DNA of 64,000 nucleotides from Marinilabiliaceae bacterium. GTDB taxonomy: Bacteria > Bacteroidota > Bacteroidia > Bacteroidales > Marinilabiliaceae. The notes beneath the pieces are model-generated. The model ran no database searches, was not told the origin of the DNA, and saw nothing but the letters and a program-made list of their open reading frames with translations. Shown here piece after piece: positions 38,498 through 46,090 of the stretch. The position numbers and the translations under genes are program-made. Location of the stretch: assembly GCA_016933045.1 (NCBI GenBank), contig JAFGBR010000020.1, positions 1 through 64,000 of the forward strand, read 5' to 3'. Numbering within the stretch: the first letter of the stretch is position 1; every line of letters begins with the position of its first letter.

Positions 38498-39004
38498 ATG
38501 AAAAAAAGATTTACACTTTTTACAACATTTATGTTGTTTTTTTTATATTCAACAATAAACGGGCAAATAGCCAAGCATGAGGCAGCTTACATATATAATT
38601 TTACTCGCTTTATAAAATGGCCTGATACACAGGCAGCAGGAGATTTTGTTATAGCTATACTAGGAAAAGATGAAGAGATAACAAAAGAACTATCAGCATC
38701 TTCAGCAAATCGTACAGTAGGAAGTAGGAGTATAAAAATTAAAGAGTTTTCATCGGTAGACGAAATACCAGATTGTCACATCTTATTTGTGTCGGACAGT
38801 AAATCTATCCATTTAAAAATAGTAGCACAAAAACTGGCTGGAAAACCAATCGTTATTATTTCGGAAGAGATGCAGCGAAATCCGACCGAATCGACAATTA
38901 ATCTTCATTTATTGGATCAAAAACTTGCTTTTCACATTAATAAAATGGATGCTGAAACAAGGCAGGTTATTATAAGTGAAAAGCTTTTAGGTCTTTCGAA
39001 ATAG
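38498..39004 (+). CDS. YfiR/DUF4154 family periplasmic protein
   Basis: 168 residues. Signal peptide (about 1-22, cut near INGQ), then the family pattern: AAYIYNFTRFIKWP at the N-terminus, FVIAILGKDE, CHILFVSDS and the C-terminal HINKMDAETRQVIISEKLLGLS. In Pseudomonas YfiR is a periplasmic inhibitor of the diguanylate cyclase YfiN; no GGDEF partner is visible here. Instead a TonB-dependent receptor follows 32 nt downstream, so its partner in this organism may be different. CATCTTTG at 38451 (one mismatch from TAnnTTTG) is a possible promoter. Confidence 0.87.
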   Translation: MKKRFTLFTTFMLFFLYSTINGQIAKHEAAYIYNFTRFIKWPDTQAAGDFVIAILGKDEEITKELSASSANRTVGSRSIKIKEFSSVDEIPDCHILFVSDSKSIHLKIVAQKLAGKPIVIISEEMQRNPTESTINLHLLDQKLAFHINKMDAETRQVIISEKLLGLSK

Positions 39005-39036
39005 AAAAAAATAACAGAACTACGAAAAAAGGAATT

Positions 39037-41211
39037 ATGATGATAAAAGTTTTGACATTATTTATAATCTTATTGTTTCAATCTGTTTATATTATTGAAT
39101 TAACAGCTCAGGAAACATCTGAAACAGATCTTTTTGAAATGTCGCTTGAAGAGTTAATGAATACTCCGGTAACATTGGCTTCGAAGAAAGCAGAAAGTAG
39201 TTTTGACTCGCCATTGTCAACAACAGTAATTACAAAAGAAGATATTGAAAAGTCGGGTATTACAACTGTCGAAGAGGTTTTTCGTTTAGTGCCTGGAATG
39301 ATTGTTCGACAGGAAAGTAATGGAAACTATGATATTCACATACGTGGAAATGATAATATACCTCCTGGAAACATGAGTTTTACCAGTGAAAACTCAATGA
39401 CTTTGGTTATGATTAATAATCGTAAAGTTTATAATTATGCCAATGGAGGTACTTTTTGGGAATCATTGCCAATATCGTTAGTTGATATTGAAAGGATAGA
39501 AGTTGTTAGGGGACCATCAACGGCATTGTATGGGCCAAACGCAGTTTCGGGTGTAATAAATATTGTAACGCAAAAAGGTGTTGATAAAGCTGTTGCGGTT
39601 AAAGGCAATGTTGAATATGGCAATAATAATACAGGAATCTATGATTTTGCAATTGCATCATCTCAACTAGATAATAAACTCGATATACGAATTAGTGGAA
39701 ATTATGAGAAGCGAGAGCGGTTTAATAACGATTATTATTCATACGCTCTTGGGCGATATTCAGATTATCTTTATAATTATGCAGGTGATATTGAAGGAGT
39801 AACAACAAGTTTTTATCCTAATGTTGAAATAGCAAAGGAGCGGCAAGGGTTAAATGGTATGGTTGCTTATAGTATTAATGATGATGTTGAATTATCAATA
39901 GAAGGCGGAGCGCAGAAATCGTACAGCCAAAATGTTTTTATGGAAACAATGGTTACGCCATTGGCTGGACGTCATGCCGAGTCGAAGTACTATAATTTTG
40001 CAGCAAAAGTATATGAATTGGAATTGCAAATATCGGGCGATAATGGTTTTTTAAATATTTATGAAGGATCACCATCTGCAAAATACGATTATAATATTAT
40101 AGATGTAAATGCTGAATATAATTTGGAGTTAAATGAAAAACTAACATTACGTCCCGGATTAAGTTATTCAAGTGCAGTATATTCCGATTTACCTTATGCA
40201 GGTGCATTAGGTGAAGCATATTTAAATGATGAAAAAGAGTTATCATCTTATGCATATTACCTTAGAGGTGATTATAAAGCAACGGAAAAGTTAAGACTTA
40301 TCGCTGCATTAAGGATGGATACATATAACGTGCCTGATAAAAGTAATTTAACCTATCAGTTTATTGGAACATATAAGATAAATGAAAATAATATTGCCCG
40401 GGTTAGTTATTCGAAAGCTAACAGGGGTGCTTTTATTATTGACTCATATACAAATTTTTCAATGGATGGGGGAGCTGTAAAATTTTATGGTAATAAAGAT
40501 CTTGATTTAGCAACAATGGATATGGTTGAACTGGGATATAGAATAAAGGCAACTGATAATTTAAGTTTTGATTTTGAATTATTCCATTCTGCCACACAAG
40601 ATCTTACCTCATTTATGCTTGATAGTGAAGCTTTGAATACAGGAGTTGTTGCGTTTAACTATGAAAACATTGGCACAAAGAGTATCCAAAACGGGGGTAC
40701 TGTAAATGTGAATTGGGTTATTTCGCCAAAATATCAGGTAAGAGCTTGGGGAACTTATGTTGATGCGCAGCTTAAAGATCATTTAATAAAGAATGCTATT
40801 GATGCAAATCCTTACACACCGCAACCTGAACTTGTTATTAAAACAACGGGTTTAGTTGAAGATATTAAAAACCCTCAGACGCCAAGTTTTTATGGTGGTA
40901 TTTCACTTAATACATCTCCAATTAATAAGTTGAATATTTTTACTGATGTGTATTATTTAGATAAATACACTTATGTGCATGAGTATGATTATTATGCGGC
41001 TGCAAAAGAATCATTGGGAATGCCTGCAGGGAGCGGACGTGTTGATGTTAAAGCTAAGGCAACAGTTGACATAAAAGCATCATATCAGGTATGTAAAAAA
41101 GTCAAAGTGTTTGTTAATGCTCGTAATTTGTTTAATAACGATCAAACCGAGTTTGGTTTTGCCGATAAAATTGGAGGATTATATTTGGCTGGAATAAACA
41201 TTGATTTATAA
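39037..41211 (+). CDS. TonB-dependent outer membrane receptor
   Basis: 724 residues. Signal peptide (about 1-24), a short segment with EMSLEELMNTPVTLASKK (TonB-box-like region), a plug domain (SPLSTTVITKEDIEKSGI, EEVFRLVPGMIVRQ, IERIEVVRGPSTALYGPNA, SGVINIVT) and a 22-strand-type beta-barrel ending in NIDL. It lacks the carboxypeptidase-like N-terminal domain of SusC proteins, so it is of the BtuB/FepA-like kind. Ligand unknown. It follows the YfiR-like gene and is closed by a terminator. The ATG one codon later is an alternative start. Confidence 0.92.
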   Translation: MMIKVLTLFIILLFQSVYIIELTAQETSETDLFEMSLEELMNTPVTLASKKAESSFDSPLSTTVITKEDIEKSGITTVEEVFRLVPGMIVRQESNGNYDIHIRGNDNIPPGNMSFTSENSMTLVMINNRKVYNYANGGTFWESLPISLVDIERIEVVRGPSTALYGPNAVSGVINIVTQKGVDKAVAVKGNVEYGNNNTGIYDFAIASSQLDNKLDIRISGNYEKRERFNNDYYSYALGRYSDYLYNYAGDIEGVTTSFYPNVEIAKERQGLNGMVAYSINDDVELSIEGGAQKSYSQNVFMETMVTPLAGRHAESKYYNFAAKVYELELQISGDNGFLNIYEGSPSAKYDYNIIDVNAEYNLELNEKLTLRPGLSYSSAVYSDLPYAGALGEAYLNDEKELSSYAYYLRGDYKATEKLRLIAALRMDTYNVPDKSNLTYQFIGTYKINENNIARVSYSKANRGAFIIDSYTNFSMDGGAVKFYGNKDLDLATMDMVELGYRIKATDNLSFDFELFHSATQDLTSFMLDSEALNTGVVAFNYENIGTKSIQNGGTVNVNWVISPKYQVRAWGTYVDAQLKDHLIKNAIDANPYTPQPELVIKTTGLVEDIKNPQTPSFYGGISLNTSPINKLNIFTDVYYLDKYTYVHEYDYYAAAKESLGMPAGSGRVDVKAKATVDIKASYQVCKKVKVFVNARNLFNNDQTEFGFADKIGGLYLAGINIDL

Positions 41212-41234
41212 TAGGATATTATAACAGAATTAAG

Positions 41235-41265
41235 AGCGATTCAGATAAATGGATCGCTTTTTTTT
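41235..41265 (+). terminator. Terminator after the TonB receptor
   Basis: A short stem (41235-41240 with 41253-41258) followed by eight Ts. It overlaps the last codons of the small minus-strand gene at 41264 only by a base or two. Confidence 0.7.
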
Positions 41266-41491
41266 AGATGTCAGGGAAAAGTGGTGATAGTAAATTATTT
41301 GCAATTGATATTTGATTGTCAGCAACATAAATATCTGCTTCAAAATCACAATTTTGGTCTTCAATAGGGAATAATAAATTATTTTTTTCTACAACGTCGA
41401 ATTTGACAGCGTTCGATTTTAGCAAGTTAATTGCTTTATTAAGTAGTTCTTTTTTGTAACAGGTACTGTGAAATGTGTACTTGAGGCTCAT
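41264..41491 (-). CDS. Small hypothetical protein (75 aa)
   Basis: 75 residues, not firmly recognised. The composition looks protein-like: alternating hydrophobic residues (ADIYVADNQISIANNLLSPL) and a moderate charge. The size and alpha-beta look recall small DUF2007-type signalling proteins, but this is only an impression. No signal peptide. It stands alone, convergent with the TonB receptor and divergent from the photolyase; no promoter was identified. It could be real or chance. Confidence 0.5.
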   Translation of the reverse strand: MSLKYTFHSTCYKKELLNKAINLLKSNAVKFDVVEKNNLLFPIEDQNCDFEADIYVADNQISIANNLLSPLFPDI

Positions 41492-41627
41492 AATAAATAA
41501 AATAAAAACAGATAAGGATGCTATGAAGCTAAAAAAATGAAATTAAGTAATTCAATAAATTATAAACACTTATATTGTTAAAACTTTAATACAATAATAG
41601 CTGTTATTATTGAAAAGATCATTAAAA

Positions 41628-42896
41628 ATGGTTGTTTATTGGTTTCGGCGCGATTTGCGAATTGAAGATAATATGGCACTTTTTTATGCTATGCAGTCGG
41701 GGCATAAGGTTTTACCCATATTTATTTTCGATATAAATATATTGGATGAATTAGATATTTATGATGCACGAGTAAGTTTTATTTATCAATTGTTGTATAA
41801 ATTACAATGTGAAGTTCGAAAACAAGGGGGATCAATTGCGACATATCATAATAATCCGTTAGATGTATTTAAAATTTTATTAGAAAAATATGATATTGAG
41901 GCAGTTTATTGTAATTCAGATTATGAACCTTATTCCATTCATCGCGATGATGCAGTTAATGTTTTTTTGAGAAGTAAAGGTGTGCCTTTTTATTCATTTC
42001 ACGATCATGTAATTTTTTCTCCTTTACAAATATTAAAAGAAAATGGTCAACCATATACAGTTTTTACACCATACAAACGAAAGTGGTTATCCATGATTGA
42101 TTTCGAACATCATTTAAAACAATATGATGTATCTCAGTATAATTGGAGTATAATAGACGAGCCTTTTCTTTCTCTAGAGGGTATAGGGTTTAAAAAGTCG
42201 AATATTATAGTTAAAGACTATGATTTATTAGTTTTGGACAGATATAGTGAAACCCGTGATATTCCAGCCCACGAAACATCTAATTTAGGTCCACATCTTC
42301 GATTTGGCACTATTAGTGTTAGAGAAGTTGTAAGAAAACTGTCGATAAAAGATCAGGTTTTTTTGAGTGAAATTATTTGGAGAGAATTTTTTATGCAGAT
42401 TTTATATCATTTCCCAAATGTTGTTAATCAAAGCTTTAAAAAAAAGTATGATAATATTAATTGGATGAATAATGAAGCAGAATTTTATATGTGGACAAAT
42501 GGAATTACCGGTTATCCACTTATTGATGCCGGAATGAGGGAACTTAATGCTACTGGTTATATGCACAATAGGGTACGAATGGTTGTTGCCGGTTTTTTGT
42601 GTAAGCATCTTTTAATCGATTGGCGATGGGGAGAGGCTTTTTTTGCTAAAAAATTACTCGATTACGAATTATCGTCAAACAATGGAAACTGGCAATGGGC
42701 AGCAGGTACAGGATGTGATGCGGCACCTTATTTTCGCATATTTAATCCATTGGAACAGTTAAAAAAGTTTGATAATGAAATGGTTTATGTTCGAAAATGG
42801 ATTCCTGAGTTTGGTACTCCTAATTATCCCAAGCAAATAATAGATCATTCTACAGCACGACAAAGAGCAATTGAAACTTATAAAAAAGCTTTGTAA
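41628..42896 (+). CDS. Deoxyribodipyrimidine photolyase / cryptochrome family
   Basis: 422 residues from the ATG at 41628, which starts right at the family N-terminus MVVYWFRRDLRIEDN; an in-frame TTG at 41610 would add six residues. The antenna domain covers about 1-130, the FAD domain 200-422 with WREFFMQILYHFPN, GITGYPLIDAGMREL, TGYMHNRVRMV and SSNNGNWQWAAGTGCDAAPYFR. These are the marks of class I CPD photolyases, which repair UV-made pyrimidine dimers using light. Function as photolyase rather than cryptochrome is inferred. It suggests exposure to sunlight. Confidence 0.92.
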   Translation: MVVYWFRRDLRIEDNMALFYAMQSGHKVLPIFIFDINILDELDIYDARVSFIYQLLYKLQCEVRKQGGSIATYHNNPLDVFKILLEKYDIEAVYCNSDYEPYSIHRDDAVNVFLRSKGVPFYSFHDHVIFSPLQILKENGQPYTVFTPYKRKWLSMIDFEHHLKQYDVSQYNWSIIDEPFLSLEGIGFKKSNIIVKDYDLLVLDRYSETRDIPAHETSNLGPHLRFGTISVREVVRKLSIKDQVFLSEIIWREFFMQILYHFPNVVNQSFKKKYDNINWMNNEAEFYMWTNGITGYPLIDAGMRELNATGYMHNRVRMVVAGFLCKHLLIDWRWGEAFFAKKLLDYELSSNNGNWQWAAGTGCDAAPYFRIFNPLEQLKKFDNEMVYVRKWIPEFGTPNYPKQIIDHSTARQRAIETYKKAL

Positions 42897-42953
42897 TAAA
42901 TAATTACTTTACATTAAAAAGGAAATAACTTGTGTTTGTTAAGTTAAATATAA

Positions 42954-44051
42954 TTATCGTTTTCGGGTTTTTAGTTTAACACCATAAATTAAAACTCCTT
43001 TCTGTTTGCCTTTTAGTTTAATTGTTCCAACATCTTTAAAGTTAAATTCGTTTCTGTTTTCAAGTGTTTCATATAAAATACCCGATATTAGCAAGTCGTG
43101 TTTTAGTTCGTTGCACATCGATTCAATACGAGCCGATGTGTTAATTGTATCGCCGTTATATGAAATGTCGCGTTTAATACTTCCCACCTGGAGTACCATT
43201 ATTTTACCAACGTGTAATCCAGCCTTGAAGGTTGGAGTAAGGCCGTACCGACGATTGTAATACCTTGTGCGCCGTTCAATAACCCGGGTAAATGCAAAAA
43301 AAGCCTTAATGCAATTGTTGTTATTAATGCCGCTATGAACCGGCCATGAAATAATAGCGCCATCACCCAGGTATTGATATATTTCACCGTGGTAGTTGTC
43401 AACTACAGCCATATCGTTAAAAACATCTTGCACCAGACGGCTAAACTTATGGTGTTTTAAATTTTCGGCAATAGTGGTTGATGATTTCATATCGAGGAAC
43501 ATAAAAACGCGTTCATCCTCTTTGGGTTTGTTTATTCCACCAAAAAACCATTCGAAAAAATTACCTAATCCAATTTTTGCGTAAATCTCTTTAAATGCAT
43601 GGTTAAAGATGCACGATAAATAGAAGTATGCCATAAATTTGATTAGATCGTTGTTTAGTGTCGATAACAAACGCTTAATAACTGATAAATCTGTTGATTT
43701 GAGTAATTCGTGGGGGCGGGGGGTGGTGAGTATTATGATTATAATAAATGCAAGTGAAAAGTAGAGTAATGATCGGGTAAATAATGTAGGTCTTATGGGC
43801 GATAATCTCATTATCCTGTCTGAGAAAACGGTATCGAGAATTGCAAATAACAGCCCGGTGCAGGTCCCTAAAAAAATAGTGTTTACATAAATTGAACTTA
43901 TATTAATTATACTCTGTGTTAGATCGAAAAGCGTTTTATTGCCCGAAATAATTACAAAAAAAATGAATGATGCATTCCAAAATACGATTTGATAGAATAA
44001 TCTTCGGGTTAGTTTGGTAATGCCAATTTTTACTTTTTCGCGAATAAACAT
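42954..44051 (-). CDS. Membrane class III adenylate/guanylate cyclase
   Basis: 365 residues. An N-terminal membrane part with about four helices (roughly 20-36, 54-75, 92-110, 135-152) precedes a class III nucleotide cyclase domain (about 180-360). Metal-binding aspartates are Asp187 (MFLDMKSSTTIAE) and Asp230 (YLGDGAIISW); the transition-state residues are Asn304 and Arg308 in NTSARIE. All catalytic positions are present, so it should make a cyclic nucleotide. Whether cAMP or cGMP cannot be fixed. No cAMP-receptor protein gene is in the window. It is convergent with the photolyase. Confidence 0.9.
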   Translation of the reverse strand: MFIREKVKIGITKLTRRLFYQIVFWNASFIFFVIISGNKTLFDLTQSIINISSIYVNTIFLGTCTGLLFAILDTVFSDRIMRLSPIRPTLFTRSLLYFSLAFIIIIILTTPRPHELLKSTDLSVIKRLLSTLNNDLIKFMAYFYLSCIFNHAFKEIYAKIGLGNFFEWFFGGINKPKEDERVFMFLDMKSSTTIAENLKHHKFSRLVQDVFNDMAVVDNYHGEIYQYLGDGAIISWPVHSGINNNNCIKAFFAFTRVIERRTRYYNRRYGLTPTFKAGLHVGKIMVLQVGSIKRDISYNGDTINTSARIESMCNELKHDLLISGILYETLENRNEFNFKDVGTIKLKGKQKGVLIYGVKLKTRKR

Positions 44052-44159
44052 TAGTTCGGGTGTTAATGAGTTAGTATAAAATTATAGATGGAATTCGGAA
44101 AAAGTATGATATAGTTACAAAAACTTGTGATTATTTTTTTTTCAATCGCTTAATTGGTT

Positions 44160-44458
44160 TTATTTCAACTTATCGTTATTCCAATTTGCAGGATTGGTTA
44201 ATTTATATTCTTAAATTCTCATAAATGATTGTTCTTTGCGTATTATGTGTTCTTGGTAATTTTGTTGTCATAATTTGCCCATTCATTATATGCAACCATT
44301 CCCAATTCATTTAAAACCATTTTACCGTTTTCGATATGGCCAAACCGGAAAATGCGGTTGTGACAACAAATTGTTATAAAAAACAATCCTGTCTGCGAAT
44401 AATCCTACCCTTTTAGTCGTATGCTGCGGCGGTGGTGTTTTGCGGTGGTGTGTGTCAT
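44160..44458 (-). pseudogene. Decayed RAYT (Y1/REP-associated tyrosine) transposase remnant
   Basis: Read on the minus strand from an ATG at 44458, the translation is clearly the N-terminus of a REP-associated tyrosine transposase: HHRRSIRLKG, then an in-frame stop (44405-44407) exactly where the family has Tyr, then DYSQTGLFFITICCHNR, FRFGHIENGKMVLNELG and VAYNEWAN, with a stop at 44243-44245. About 70 bp further, in another frame, the family C-terminus NPANWNNDKLK followed by a stop is visible (about 44160-44202). The middle part with the HUH motif and catalytic tyrosine is missing. It is an old internal-deletion derivative with a nonsense mutation and frameshift, not active. Confidence 0.82.
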
Positions 44459-44598
44459 TGATTTTCTATTTTTTTTCTTAGTCTTATTGGTAATTGGTTA
44501 TAAGTATTAAAAGATTGAAAAGATTTAGCATTGTTAAATATCGGATTTTTAAGCAAAAGCATCTATAAATTTTTCATCTTTATAATAAAACAGTTACT

Positions 44599-45792
44599 TT
44601 AATTTATTTTTATTATACCAGGGTTTAAGCCTGTAATGCATACCCCCCCATTAGAGGTTACAATAAATGTATTTTCAATTCCAACGGTGCCGAAATCGGG
44701 AATTCCTTTTTTAGGTTCAAGTGCAAAAACCATATTCTCTTGTAATGGTTCGTTAAAACCTTTGGCAATAACCGGCATTTCATCAACAGTTAAACCAATT
44801 CCATGACCTAAAAATTTCACTGTTTGGTTTCCAAATCCCATAAAGTTCTTAAGAAAATCAGGGTCAAGTTCGGCCATTATTTGTTCGTAAATATCAGATG
44901 GTATAGCACCGGGTTTTAACATAGATGCGATATTATTTTGAATATCAACGCAATTGTCGTGGCTTTTTTGGGCATAATCCGGAATGTCACCCTTAAACAT
45001 ATAAACCATAGTTTTATCGGTGTGATATCCAAAATAACCCATAGCAATATCAACAAAAACTAAATCGCCCTTTGTGAGTTTTTTATTTAACGATCCAAGA
45101 ACAGGAACTGCTGGACACAATCCTAATGCGCCACCCGGACCATTAAAATTTGTTGGGTATAACGAATTTGTTCCAAACCCAATTTGACCAACTGCAATTT
45201 CAGTGTCGAACATACTAAAACGAGCAACGCCTTGATGTCCTTCTTCAACCATAACTTTATATAATTCAGCAGCGAAATTAGCCTCCGTCATTCCTTCGTG
45301 TAGAATTTCGGGAACAAGATTTTCGAGTACTCGTTTATGGTTTTCACCCGATTGTTTTATTAGTTCAATTTCATAATTACTTTTTATGGCGCGTGTTGTA
45401 GCTATTTGGTAATCAAGCGGTTTGAATTGAGAAAAGGGAAGGTGTTTGATAAAGCGTTGATACATTGCCAGGGGCACTATTTCTGTTTCGAGATATATTG
45501 TATCGGGTATCTTATCAATTTTTTCAGCAACATCTCGGTAACTATTCATTGGTTCAATGCATGATAACATAGATTCTTGAATGGTTCTTTCAAAACTTCG
45601 GCGAACATAAAGTGTTTCTTTGCCATCTCGTTCAAATAACAGCATTCCTTCGGGCATTGATCCGGTAAAATAAAACAAATTAATTTTACTAAAAATTACA
45701 GCCATTTGCCAGTTCGGATTCTGGCTATTCATGATTTGTCTAAACCGTAATATTCTGTTAGTAAGTTCGGATGATGGTGTTTTGTCGTTCAT
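44599..45792 (-). CDS. M24 family metallopeptidase (Xaa-Pro peptidase type)
   Basis: 397 residues from the ATG at 45792; a TTG at 45825 would extend it by 11. The N-terminal creatinase-like domain (about 1-140) is followed by the pita-bread catalytic fold with the five metal ligands in order: Asp in VFVDIAMGY, Asp in YHTDKTM, His in FLGHGIGL, Glu in FALEPKKG and Glu in GIENTF. Members cleave Xaa-Pro bonds or act on small amidino substrates. No signal peptide. TATCTTTA just upstream is a one-mismatch -7 box. The 298-bp region beyond it belongs to the GH43 gene. Confidence 0.9.
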   Translation of the reverse strand: MNDKTPSSELTNRILRFRQIMNSQNPNWQMAVIFSKINLFYFTGSMPEGMLLFERDGKETLYVRRSFERTIQESMLSCIEPMNSYRDVAEKIDKIPDTIYLETEIVPLAMYQRFIKHLPFSQFKPLDYQIATTRAIKSNYEIELIKQSGENHKRVLENLVPEILHEGMTEANFAAELYKVMVEEGHQGVARFSMFDTEIAVGQIGFGTNSLYPTNFNGPGGALGLCPAVPVLGSLNKKLTKGDLVFVDIAMGYFGYHTDKTMVYMFKGDIPDYAQKSHDNCVDIQNNIASMLKPGAIPSDIYEQIMAELDPDFLKNFMGFGNQTVKFLGHGIGLTVDEMPVIAKGFNEPLQENMVFALEPKKGIPDFGTVGIENTFIVTSNGGVCITGLNPGIIKIN

Positions 45793-46029
45793 CAGATTGA
45801 TTGTTTTTTTATTATAAAGATACAATTTTGATAAATTAATGCCGGTTGATAAGTGGTTTAATTGCTTTAGTATTTTAGGTGTTGATATTTTTAGTGGTTA
45901 AATAATTGTTAATACATAAAAATATGAAACTCTTATTTTTTTGTTGGGTATAAATTGAAGAGATTAAAAATGATATTTGATTATTTGGAATGCAATTTTA
46001 ACATTTTATTTAAGAGTAATATTTACTTT

Positions 46030-46051
46030 TTATCTATATTTGTATAGATAA
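46030..46051 (+). promoter_or_regulatory. Promoter of GH43 gene with embedded perfect inverted repeat
   Basis: TATATTTG (46035-46042) is an exact TAnnTTTG -7 box. It sits inside a perfect 9-bp inverted repeat with a 4-nt centre (core TATCTATA-TTTG-TATAGATA, 46031-46050). The predicted transcription start near 46049 gives a leader of about 40 nt. The symmetry suggests an operator over the promoter. Confidence 0.5.
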
Positions 46052-46090
46052 TCAATTAATTATACCTTAATAGTTTAACATTCGAGGTTT

